Assembly (NCBI GenBank): GCA_033030425.1
Contig: JAUFSD010000010.1
Location: 1,488,001 to 1,552,000, forward strand
Source of the DNA: Verpa conica
Taxonomy: Eukaryota > Ascomycota > Pezizomycetes > Pezizales > Morchellaceae
DNA: 64,000 bases
Direction: 5' to 3'
Under the pieces are notes generated by a model, which worked only from the letters and a program-made list of their open reading frames with translations, was not told the origin of the DNA and did not search any database. Below, piece after piece: positions 31,272 through 41,863 of the stretch (position 1 is its first letter; the number at the start of each line of letters is the position of its first letter). The position numbers and the translations under genes are program-made.

Positions 31272-33572
31272 ATGCACAATGATGGGAACTCCGTAGGCTC
31301 GAATGGAGCTAATGGTCGAATTCCCCACCCCCTCTCAAAATCATCGTCAGCCGATCGTTCCAACGGAGAGCAAGTTCAGATGCCCGCCGGCTTTAGTGCC
31401 GACGCGGGTAACCATAATAGACGCCGCATCAACATGCCGTCAATCAATACAGCGACGATGCACCAAGATAATGGCATGGCTTCCCCGGGAACTGGCTATG
31501 ACATGCAGTTTACACCTCTGCTTCCTTCGCAGCTTCTACTTGGCTCCCCCTTCCAGCCCGGTACCCCAAACGCATTTGCTTCTCCCCAGTTTCAGATGCC
31601 TGGTGGCTTCGCCCAACAGACTCCTACATCTAACCCCCTATCTCCAACTTTCGGCATGGGCCATAATGGGCTCGCCTCACCAACAGGGTTTAATCCGCAA
31701 TTTGCCTCCTATTACCAGCAAAGTGTTCAAACGCCTACATCTCCTATGGCGGCTTCACCTGGTATGGTAGCTGGAACCTCTAGAACTGTGTATTTGGGTA
31801 ATATCCCACCGGAGACCTCCGCTGAAGAAATTCTTGGTCACGTGAGGTCCGGACAAATTGAGTCAGTTCGCCTTTTGCCTGATAAGAACTGTGCTTTTAT
31901 CTCTTTCTTAGATCCCGGCTCCGCTGCGCACTTCCACTCAGATGCTATCCTGAAGAAGCTGTCTATCAAGGGTCAGGATGTCAAGGTTGGCTGGGGTAAG
32001 CCTTCGCAGGTTCCAACCTCAGTTGCCCTTGCTGTTCAGCAGTCTGGCGCTTCCCGTAACGTCTACCTTGGTAACTTGGCTGAGGATGTGACTGAGGAGG
32101 AGCTTCGTGAAGACCTTGGAAAGTTTGGCCCTATTGATACTATCAAGCTTGTCCGCGAGAAGGCAATTGGTTTTGTTCACTTTCTTTCGATCGGGAATGC
32201 CATCAAGGCGGTAAATCAGCTTCCCCAAGAGCCTAAATGGCAGACACCACGTCGTGTGTACTACGGAAAAGATCGCTGTGCATATGTTTCTAAGACTCAG
32301 CAACAGAATGCCGCCCAATATCTTGGAATTGCCCCTGGCTTTTCAAATATCCTCAATGGTGCTGATAGGGAGATGATTTCCTCAGCTCTTGCTCAACAAT
32401 CAGTTGCAGCAGCAGCAGTTGCTACATCGGCCGGAGGTCTCAACAATCTTGGAAACAGGACGGTCTACCTCGGTAACATTCACCCAGAAACTACGATTGA
32501 GGAGATCTGCAATGTTGTTCGCGGAGGTCTTTTACACCACATTCGATATATCCCAGATAAGCATATTTGTTTCGTAACATTCATTGATCCTACTGCTGCG
32601 GCAAGCTTCTACGCCTTGTCTAATCTTCAGGGGCTTATGATTCACAATCGCCGCCTCAAGATTGGCTGGGGTAAGCACTCAGGCGCCCTTCCTCCGGCAA
32701 TTGCCCTTGCGGTTTCTGGAGGTGCGAGCAGAAATGTCTATGTTGGGAATCTCGATGAGTCATGGAGCGAAGAGCGTCTCCGCCAGGATTTCCAGGAATA
32801 TGGTGATATTGAGCTCGTTAATGCACTTCGGGAGAAGAGCTGTGCGTTCGTCAACTTCACCAACATTGCAAATGCCATTAAAGCGATCGAGGCAATGAGG
32901 AGCAGAGATGAATACAAGCGGTTTAAGATCAACTTTGGGAAGGATCGATGCGGAAACCCGCCGAGGCAAAGTACTGGTAACCAGTCAGGTACTCCGACAT
33001 CAGCAACTCACCCCCCAATGCCAAGTTCCAGTCCCGTCAATGGTGGCCTTCAGCCTGGCTCACAATCCGGGTCTGGCGGAAGTCCTGCTCAGCTTAGCCC
33101 ATCCGGTATGCAGAGCTCAAATAGCCCTAATATGCTCGGAACCCCTACAACACCCAATAGTATGCAGCAGCTCATGAACAATGTTGCTGCTAACCCACTT
33201 CAGGCGTATTTGGCCCAGCAGCAGCAGCAACAAAATGATGCCATGTATGCATCATCGCTCCAGCAACAGATCGCTGCTGCTCAAGCGGCTGCAGCATATG
33301 GCCAGCAAAACCAGATGGATCCTTCCGGCCAAGCGGCCGTAGCAGTCGCCGACGGGATGGGCCAGAATGGCCAGAATATCAACGGACTTGGGCTTGCAGG
33401 TCTTGGCATGCAAAACCAGAACTTGCGAATCGGTGGCCAGCATAGCCGTGCTTTGAGTATGCCCGTATTAAGCCCACAACAGGGACAAAACGGGCTTGGC
33501 CTAAATGGATATAATAATGGCATGAACAACGGCATGGGCGGTTGGGCTGAGCAGGATGAAAACATGCATTAG
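31272..33572 (+). CDS. Nrd1/Mrn1-type RNA-binding protein with four RRMs
   Basis: This is a sequence-specific RNA-binding regulator related to fission yeast Nrd1 (a negative regulator of sexual differentiation that binds stress-related mRNAs) and budding yeast Mrn1. It is intronless, 766 residues. The start is the ATG in ACATCATGCACAATG; the frame stays open upstream but without an ATG. Four RRMs are evident: RRM1 at about 170-240 (RTVYLGNIPPETSAEEI), RRM2 at about 260-335 (RNVYLGNLAEDVTEEEL), RRM3 at about 394-470 (RTVYLGNIHPETTIEEI) and RRM4 at about 485-560 (RNVYVGNLDESWSEERL). They come as two similar pairs, each closing with a VGWGK- or IGWGK-type end and a second domain ending in YGKDRC or FGKDRC. 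The N-terminus is Pro/Ser/Gln-rich, and the C-terminus has Gln and Gly/Asn-rich low-complexity tracts typical of granule-associated RNA-binding proteins. Confidence 0.93.
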   Translation: MHNDGNSVGSNGANGRIPHPLSKSSSADRSNGEQVQMPAGFSADAGNHNRRRINMPSINTATMHQDNGMASPGTGYDMQFTPLLPSQLLLGSPFQPGTPNAFASPQFQMPGGFAQQTPTSNPLSPTFGMGHNGLASPTGFNPQFASYYQQSVQTPTSPMAASPGMVAGTSRTVYLGNIPPETSAEEILGHVRSGQIESVRLLPDKNCAFISFLDPGSAAHFHSDAILKKLSIKGQDVKVGWGKPSQVPTSVALAVQQSGASRNVYLGNLAEDVTEEELREDLGKFGPIDTIKLVREKAIGFVHFLSIGNAIKAVNQLPQEPKWQTPRRVYYGKDRCAYVSKTQQQNAAQYLGIAPGFSNILNGADREMISSALAQQSVAAAAVATSAGGLNNLGNRTVYLGNIHPETTIEEICNVVRGGLLHHIRYIPDKHICFVTFIDPTAAASFYALSNLQGLMIHNRRLKIGWGKHSGALPPAIALAVSGGASRNVYVGNLDESWSEERLRQDFQEYGDIELVNALREKSCAFVNFTNIANAIKAIEAMRSRDEYKRFKINFGKDRCGNPPRQSTGNQSGTPTSATHPPMPSSSPVNGGLQPGSQSGSGGSPAQLSPSGMQSSNSPNMLGTPTTPNSMQQLMNNVAANPLQAYLAQQQQQQNDAMYASSLQQQIAAAQAAAAYGQQNQMDPSGQAAVAVADGMGQNGQNINGLGLAGLGMQNQNLRIGGQHSRALSMPVLSPQQGQNGLGLNGYNNGMNNGMGGWAEQDENMH

Positions 33573-36389
33573 GGGTGGTGGCTTTAATTCTTGGTCAAAG
33601 TAGGGTAGCGGGGGTGTAATCGACGGAAATATTTCTTTACTTGGATACAGCAAGGGAGTAAGATTTTGGGACATGGTAGAAGGACTTTTGGATTATTGAG
33701 CAAACAAGAGATGAGAGAAGACCCTATAGCATTTTTAATGGGCATTTCGGTATGATAGTTTTCTTTTTTATTCTTGCTTCTGCCCGGCCTCTTAATTTGT
33801 CTGTCTGGTTTTGAACCTCCTGTTTTGAATCATTCATAACCTACTATCGTTTAGTGTGATGATTGTGTTACTTTGCCTCATTTTATTTTTTTATTTCTAG
33901 TTCTCATTATTTCTTTGTATCTTCAGTTTTATCTTCTGATTGTTTTGACTTATAAAGCGTTTATCTAAACGTTCATCTTGCACTATATCTTTTCTCTTTA
34001 CCTTTTCATTCATTCATTCATTTTACAACTTCGTTTTCGATTCACTAGGGATGGAAGATCAAAAATATTTTTTTGGGTAGACATAATTGGTTCATGTTCG
34101 TGTTCATATTTGCGCACCCCGTGTAGTTGGAGGGGTTTTAATTGCAGGCTGAACCAGTGTTTTTTAACATTGGCTTCAATGGGAGTAGGCATATAATAAC
34201 GCATATTCCGGGGAGATCCATGCCTAAACTTTTATTAAATACTTTCTACCTGGGTAAGTAGTAAACTAGGAATATATTCCTTGAGCTTGTAGCAAATTGA
34301 TCGGCGCTATCAAGGGTTGCCCGGCACCGAGTGATACTGTGTGACTGCTCGCTCAGCCGCCCAACCGAGCTGGGTTTCTCTCGTTGTATTCAACATAAAA
34401 CATAATTTCCAAATAGCAGTCCTCGATCAAGATTGCGCTATGAAAGCCTTATCGTATTAAGCTCAATTTACAGCAGCTTCATCAATTATCGGCCAGAGTA
34501 GCTGGTCGGTGACTTCACCTGAAGAAAACGGGTCCGTGAGCCGGGTTGAATTGTGGCTTGTCAATATGAGTCACGGGACAAGCAGAGCGCGCAGTGCCGC
34601 TGCACATTGCAACGCATAACTCTTGGCACCTTTGTTGTAACATCAGCTGACGTAAAGATCCGTGATAGCGTGGGGGAGGGGGTTTGTTCCCATTCGGCAC
34701 CTCATTGTTCTTAAGGTAGGATGTCTTGAATAATTCGAGATGTGCCGGAGTTTTCTTTTTCGGAAGTTCTTGTGTCAAATTTCGGCAAAAGCCCTTCGGG
34801 TGTTCGGATACAAACCCCCATGCTGTAATTCCAGAAAAATCCATTGGTACCCTTGGAGGTATGTACCGGGGGATTGGGATTTTGTGAGTGGCTGGTTAGC
34901 TGCTGTTGTATTTCTTTTCCTTTTTCTTTTTTTTTTTTTTTTTTGCTGGGTCATGCTTTAGCACTCGGTGCTTTTTTTGTAAATAAATGGTTCGGTTTAG
35001 GGGTATGTGTGGGCATATAAGAGGTTATTAGGTATGTATCTAGTTTATTTTATGCTGTAGTAGTCTTAAAATTATTCAATTGATGTAGTGTTTGCAGGAG
35101 TTTGTTATCAGTCTGACGTTTAAGGTCATTTTGCTGGTTATAGGGTTAGGTTTTCTCTAGGTATCATCGACCAAGGTGGGTTGGTGGGTGGGCATTAAGG
35201 GTCAAGCTATGAAATAAAAAGCTTTAAAGCGGCGATTTACTATGTTTTATTTTTTTTATTTTTATATATAAATGTTCATTCACTTATTCTAGAACCTGCC
35301 ATCGTCTTGGTGCTCCCCGGAAGCTTCCACGTAAATGTTTTGGAAACTGACAAATTCTGTATCTATTATCTATGGGCCAAGAATACTATCATGCATGTTC
35401 ATATAATTCATCCAATCCAGAGTAGAGAAGATGTCATCAATAGCCAAAAATAACAGACGACATGTAATATAATTTAATACCCTTGTGTTGAGTAATCTAG
35501 AATATAATACACACCGGGGTATGCTTTTTGTGTTACTGCGATTCATAAGATATCACTCGTAGCTTGAGATGGGTATATTTTTTTTTTATTTTTTTTATTT
35601 TTTTTTTATCAAGTATATTTAAATGACTGTGTTATATTTGAATGGGTTTAAAAGAGAGATATTTGTAAGGTTATAGGTTTTTTTAAGTTGAGCTCAAAAT
35701 TGGTTAATTCGATTAATCGCGTCCATAGTTGGGTTTCTTTATTATGGGATATATTAATTTTTTTTTTTTGGGGGAGGGGGCAGGTAAGCAATCTTGGTTA
35801 TTCTATTTATTTCGGATTTTCTCTTCAGAGTAGTTTGTTATATTAGATTGGAGTTTTTAATTCACCGCTTCCTTTGTTTGGCTAGATAATCTAGCTTTTG
35901 TTCTCGTATATCGCTGTTATCTGTATAAAAAAGGGGGGTTTATTTTAGAGTAAAGCTTAATTTTGAAGGATCTTTCCAGTTGTTTTTATATCTTCATGCC
36001 TTGGGTCTTTGTAGTTAAATACTTCGCCGGAATATTGGACCTCTCAGCTAGGCTTTGCTTATGCATGCCTTAAGTTCTAAAGTAGGGGTTTATTTTAATT
36101 TTTAATTTCATGTTTGCTCCCACATGTTTAGAGACTTGAAAAACCGATAGATCATGTGATTATACGGAGGTGGTAAATTGAATCTACTTCACGTTTCCTA
36201 AATATCTACTTTTAGCCACACTTGTTGCTTTAGTATGTGCACCATAAACCGCCATTCAAATGTATTCATGTTACATCTTTATCAAAAACCGACCTTTCAA
36301 CTTAACTCATAGGCTAATTTCCTGGTAGTAACTATATATTCAGTCTTTATCACTAGTACAAGTAGAAAATCACCATAGAGAGAGAAAAA
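33573..36389. other. Spacer with T-rich runs, no gene recognised
   Basis: About 2.8 kb of T-rich DNA with long T-runs near 34928, 35579 and 35759. Two TATCACTCG words occur, at 34328 (reverse) and 35551. The first few hundred bases are the 3' untranslated region of the NRD1-type gene. Frames in the track of AT-rich DNA here show no domains. Confidence 0.6.
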
Positions 36390-36875
36390 ATGCCTGAGTA
36401 TCAAAATAACCACCGCGAATCCACGTCTGGTCGTAGCTCGCACCACCCGCCTCGCCCTGCTACACCTGGAATTTTTGCAGATCACCAGGACAAGGGGAAT
36501 TCTAGTGCTACGGCCGGGACATCCCGTTCTCGCACATATGGCGGAGAAGCTCCTCAAGTTTTCCCTACCCTGGATCGGCGTGTCCGTGGATCAACTAATA
36601 TTCCCAGCCAGCAGGTTATAGGCGTACGTGGAAGGGTCACGTTAGTCAGCTCTGTGGATAATGACGAGGAGGTAGTGCCCTCGGGTTCAGGTGCACCGAC
36701 GTATTATCATCCACTATTTGATAAACATATCCAGTTCAACCCTAGTGAGGAGGGGCATAAGCGCGGGGAGCACAAGTTTAAGAACCTTGTGAAAAAGGTG
36801 ATTAAAAGGTTGAAGTCGCAGGGGAATAAGAGTTCGTTGGTTATTTCGAATCCTGTTTTTGAGCGTAAATTCTAG
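36390..36875 (+). CDS. Small orphan protein, unidentified
   Basis: A 161-codon frame beginning GAAAAAATGCC, with A-rich context before the ATG as is common in fungi. I do not recognise it. The N-terminal 70 residues are hydrophilic and Ser/Pro/His-rich. The middle holds VRGRVTLVSSVDNDEEVV. The C-terminal third is basic and helix-forming (HKFKNLVKKVIKRLKSQG), ending NPVFERKF. There is no signal peptide or membrane segment. Its amino-acid composition looks protein-like, unlike nearby chance frames, and it sits alone in an 8-kb gene-poor stretch. A lineage-restricted gene is the likeliest reading. A chance frame cannot be excluded without transcripts or homologues. Confidence 0.5.
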   Translation: MPEYQNNHRESTSGRSSHHPPRPATPGIFADHQDKGNSSATAGTSRSRTYGGEAPQVFPTLDRRVRGSTNIPSQQVIGVRGRVTLVSSVDNDEEVVPSGSGAPTYYHPLFDKHIQFNPSEEGHKRGEHKFKNLVKKVIKRLKSQGNKSSLVISNPVFERKF

Positions 36876-37911
36876 GTAAACTTTCCCTAGTATAGCTAGA
36901 TGAGGAGCTAGTATACTATGTGCGTGCATAGACCTTTAAGTAATTAGGCTATAGTTTATAACTGCATGCCAGATTTTGTACTCAGAAAAAAAAAATTGCA
37001 TTGTTCAAAAAAAGACTTCTAAGTAGTAGGAGGTTATCTTTTGATTTTAACTTATCGCGTGGAGATTCTGGTATATAGTTACCTCTTAATAGGTTTAATG
37101 GGATTTAGTGGAATGCATTGATTACTAAACCAATGTAGTGTCTAGCACCGTACCTGCGTCTTGAAGTGGCATGAGCACGCCCCTAAGATTTTCGTTTTGT
37201 AGGTATTTGTGGGGGTAATAGAATTCCGTCCATTTCTTCTATTTGAATTTTGGAGGTTCTTAGGGGACTTGGTAAAAAGAGGTGGAAAGCTCTAGTGTGT
37301 GCTACTATAGGCACTATATGCCCATATATATATTGAGGCAATAAACCAAATGATCCATATTCATTGGCCCTTAAGGTCTCCCAAAGAATTCTACATAGAC
37401 TTACTGCTAGCAAGAAGCCTGCTTCTATCCTGACCCCCTAGGTCTACGTAAATTAGATAACCAGTTTTCCGGAATATGCGAGTGATATTTCATGATTATA
37501 TTAACTAATATCTGGTTTTGTAGGATATCCCTATAAAGATTCTATATTAAGAGGGTGTATTTAAGACCGGTGTTTAAGCAAAAACCTTACCTGAAAGAAT
37601 TCTGGAGATCGCCAAGGAAGGCTGGTAGGCTATGCAAAGGAAGTTTCGCTCATGCTGTTTTTTCAAGTGCTTGGGTAGTTGGTGTTTTTTCGCTGCTATC
37701 ATTAATAAAAAAAGGCTGAATGAGGTTATCAACCGACTCTAGGAGTTTTGTAAGGTGTTAAGGACGTTAAAACCATAGTATTGTTTCTCGATATAGTTTC
37801 GGGGGGTAAATCCACCACCTTTCCAGTATGAGAGCCTCTATTAATATAATTTTAGAGCTTTGATAAGTCGCCTGGATAGCGTTTATAACAATCTAACTTT
37901 ATGTAAATCTA

Positions 37912-38045
37912 CAGTCACAGTAATAATCTATGGAAAAACAGGGGTTTATGTCTAGGGTGAATTTGTATGGCGAAATATCTGTGCACGACGCCACAATATA
38001 CAAATTCAACCCTTATTGTTTTTCCATAGATCATTCCGGTGACTG
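37912..38045. mobile_element. Foldback MITE-like element with about 55-bp imperfect inverted repeats and TA duplication
   Basis: The 134-bp segment starts CAGTCAC and ends GTGACTG, with TA directly outside each end (37910-37911 and 38046-38047). The arms share ATCTATGGAAAAACA exactly, and further in GAATTTGTA. A nested TGGCG/CGCCA pair continues the stem, so almost the whole element can fold back on itself. The interior cannot code for a protein. The CAG termini and TA flanks fit a Tc1/mariner-type non-autonomous element. A hairpin of another origin is less likely given the TA flanks. Confidence 0.68.
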
Positions 38046-41030
38046 TACTATAATGTGGCTGAGCTCTTCACTAGATTTTGCGCTTAATATATTTTGAGCT
38101 CACTCTGGGTCTTTAGGGTTCCTTTCGCTAAATTTCTATGTAGGAATCTGGCTCTAGGTCTGCTAGGGGAGGGGTCCTGGTAGTAGGTAATATATAAAAG
38201 GTTGTATTTGGGATACTATTCCTTCGGTTGGGCTTTCGCACTTTCAATATTTATGGGCTTATCTCAAAACTCCCTAAACCCTGAGGTGATGGGGCAATCT
38301 TCTGAATCGTGCTTGAAGGGCGAGTCTAGTAATTTAGACTAAAAATCCGTGAGGATAAGGAATGTTTGTTTCTGTAGAAATATACTAGGACTGTAAATTT
38401 TATGGCTGTTAATATAATTTCAAGGTCAGAGTTAGATTAAAACTCTTGGAAACCAGGAGAAGATCTCAAAGTCTAAGACTCAAATCAAACACCGTAAAGT
38501 AATTAAATTTTACCATTCTCAATCTCCATGTATATCGTAGGGCTCAAATCAGAGATCAGGATCTCTTGGTACATAGATCTATAGAGTAACTGTCAATAGC
38601 TGACGGATCTATGATTTTGTGAAGGTTTAGGAGACAATACCAAAGTCTAGTACCCTTATATCAAACTGTATTATTCTTCTTTCATCATCTTTGAGTAAGT
38701 GTTCTCTAGCTCGCTAGTAGTATTTGCCTCTTTATCTTCTGTTCGTATATTTCTCTCTAAAAAGAAACGAGAGTTGATTCCCGCGCTCGCCATTCATCTA
38801 CTCGCCCACTGTTCACTAAAAGATTCATGAGCTAGTACCGATCGGTGATCTAGGTATCCGATGCGCTTTCGATGTAGCTGATCAACTCACTATTCACCAT
38901 GAGAAGGATGCGCACCAATATTCTTTGCGTCTTCGCAGAACATTAGGCGCAAGTATAAGGGTTGCATGTATTTTTCCTGCTGGCGAATTTCTTGTATACT
39001 GAAAATATAGGCGAGAAGTAGCGGGAGCTCCTCCGTTCTATAGAGTTTTGATGGATTTTTTTCTTGAATTTACCACTAATCGTTGGGGAGGGGGGCTTTT
39101 AATATTTCAACAGAAGGCCTCAAGTACGGCTATTGGACACCTCAAGGGTCCCGGGGAGTTACCCGCTAAATATTAGTTAATATATGAGTATATAGTAATA
39201 GTATTATGGCCTGGATCATCGAAGGCCGGGTTCCGAGCGGGGTGCACAAGCAAACAAATCATTTCTACCCGGAACTCGGAGATGTTATCTCCGGATGAGA
39301 CGTAGCTTTCGGTAATAATCAAGAGACGGCTGTTTTATAGATGTATAGTATCTCAAGGCACTTTGGGACTATATAGGCGAACAGGGATTGCGACTGTATC
39401 CTAGAGCTGTTAAGCATAGGAGTCGTCAGCTCTTCACACACCTCTAAGGCATTCTCCCTTTCACTTTACATCTGGCCCCTATTTTCTGGCATATAATCTC
39501 TTGCTGTGGTTTGTACCATAATATACTGGGAAATAAGCGCTTTTCAGTAGCTGCCACCTGTACCATCCAGGGCGGTAGATAGGCTGTTGTTTTCAGGGGG
39601 TGATTGGTAACGGAGGATCCTCCGGAGTATTTTCATCTATGAACTAAGTACGAGGAAGTCTCCCCGGGGAACCGCCAACCGGGGATTCTTGACAGCAAGG
39701 CTAACGGGGATTCTCTCGTGTAACGTTACGAAGAGGCGAGAGCATAATAGTGGGTCTGTTGTGGATGGATGGAGGGTGTGTGTCTAGTAAGGCTGACAGT
39801 TAATTTCCGATCTGCATGATACCTGATTATGTATGGGGTGTTTTTGTAATTTAGGGTAATACAGGATTAAAATCTCTTTCTGTATATATTACGCGAAGTA
39901 TATCTTTCACCGGGGTGTTTTTGTTGATGTTAAAAGATTACTTCTTTGCTAGAAATATGTCTTGATTAAGGTAGTTTTATAGGCCCTGACTCCTTGTAGG
40001 GATGTAATATATTGATGCTTGTTGGGTTCTTGTATGATTATTTACTTCTTATGTCATACGCGAGTGATCTCTTATGAACCACAGTGTTACATGTAGATAC
40101 GTATTCATCCGAGTAGCAGTACGCAATATCAATAACTATTTCGTCCGATATGTTGAGGGTTCTTTGAAAGAATTAAATTAACCAGGAGCGTGTGCTTACT
40201 CTTCAGCAAGTACTATTTTACAACCATTGGTAGCTGGCTAGCTGCTACTCTAGACTTAAATAGATAGCTACTGTATCTAATTTTTCTGGCTCCCGCCTAC
40301 TTTGGGGGAATAAATTTTATAGTAGAATAAAGAGAGAAAATCTATATATAAATATGTAGATGATTAAAACTTATAGGATATGTGGCCGATATAAGTATTT
40401 GAGTGATATATAGATATTTCTGCGTATAGTGAGCTGCGGAATTAGATATGGGGTCGGAACAAATCCCTCACATTGAGTTGTCTTTTGCGGATGTTATTTT
40501 ACAGATGTTGCTAGACCGGACTGAGAAAAAAAACAGGTTCGGATATGTAAGGCTCCGAGGGCCGGACCGTCGTATTCGTATTCCCAACCTAAGCTCTGAT
40601 CTTCCGACTGTTTGTAGATCATCTTATTATGCATAGACATACCTCACGGCTTTAATAATACCCGCAGCGGGGTTGCACCAGTTTAGTGCCAATCAAGGAC
40701 CTTCATACAGTAAGGCTTCAGCCTTGAGATTAGCTGAAGGCTAGGGTAACATCAGAATATTGACTAGTAAAGAGGCTGTATTCGTATTACATAGTATTCT
40801 CGAGCGCGTGCTCTTTAAAGAGTCATACGGTCATGAGTAAGGGTCATTAAGTGAATCCTTTATATCTTTTAGGTATTCATTTTCAGCTCCTTTTTTAGAT
40901 TCGTCACTGGTATTTGGGGCGCTCTGTCAAGAATATCCCGAAAGAATTTTGTTTTCAGGCACCTAGGCAGCTGGGGCTCTGCCGGCCGGGGCATTGTTAT
41001 TCCCGTCGGGGCCTTAGAAGAGTGCATGTA

Positions 41031-41290
41031 CTTGGATCAGGGCTAAAGTATTGGGACATACAAGGGTGTCATGGATCTGAGGGGCCAGTATTGCACCTGT
41101 GTCCTGCCGTGTTTTATTAGGGAGTTTAGGCCAAGGAAAAAATCAGAGTATAGTTTGTTAAGTCTAGATTAAAATATATACTGTCTTGTAAGTTGTAATT
41201 CTGAAATTGTTGCTCTGTATTGCATCACGAACCTATCTCGTTGTGTTATTTCCCTTTCAGGGTGTCCCAATACTTTATCCCTGACGCGAG
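41031..41290. mobile_element. MITE-like element with 29-bp imperfect terminal inverted repeats and TA duplication
   Basis: The two 29-bp ends (41031-41059 and 41262-41290) match at about 24 positions when one is reversed. They share the block TAAAGTATTGGGACA without mismatch and TCAGGG before it. TA flanks both sides (41029-41030 and 41291-41292). The AAAGTATTGGGACA block resembles the ends of Tc1/mariner-type elements. The 200-bp interior has no transposase-like coding sequence, so the element would depend on a transposase elsewhere. Confidence 0.65.
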
Positions 41291-41863
41291 TACAAGTATT
41301 TCTTGGCATATTCAGCCTTTAATCCCTGCTGCGGTTTAAGCACATGCTATCAGTAAACTTCGTTGCCTATACAAATATGTGGCTTATCGGGAAGCATACC
41401 TTAGCTTATCGCAGAGCCTTAGGTTTTAGGATTTCTAAACCCACAAAACCGGCAGTGGAGTATCAAAAGAACTATCAAGTACAGGCGAGCGGCGCGGCCG
41501 AATCATGAAGTCTCACTCGTATATAACTTTAATACAGTGCCCAAGGCTCTTTGAGCTAGATTATCAATAATATTTGCTAAACCGGGTGAATATCCGGGAT
41601 AAAGAAATATTACTTCTAATGAGTGCCCTCTTGCCCCAGTAACCGTAATTCATTCAGAAAAAGTCGGGAATAATGTAGGAACCTCCGAAAAAAATACAGG
41701 TGAAATGAAATAAAGAAATTCAACTGGATACATGCACTTATGTAGTATAATGTGTAAGGCTAAGATAGAAAAAGCAAATAAACTCCGAGACCGTATTTAG
41801 CAAATAAGAAAGGGTGGCTGATTAAGGTGTAATGATGACGTGTTTATTTTCCAAGGGCTTAAA

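Larger units (their letters stand above)
36876..41863. other. Five-kilobase gene desert with two MITE-like elements
   Basis: No supported gene. The stretch contains inverted-repeat elements at 37912-38045 and 41031-41290. It also has a TATCACTCG word (reverse) at 37479, a variant CGAGTGATCT at 40061, and TACATGTA at 40088, 27 bp beyond the variant. A short hairpin (CTTCAGC/GCTGAAG) lies near 40717-40740. Frames at 40448-40636 and 40914-41120 show no family signature. Confidence 0.6.
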
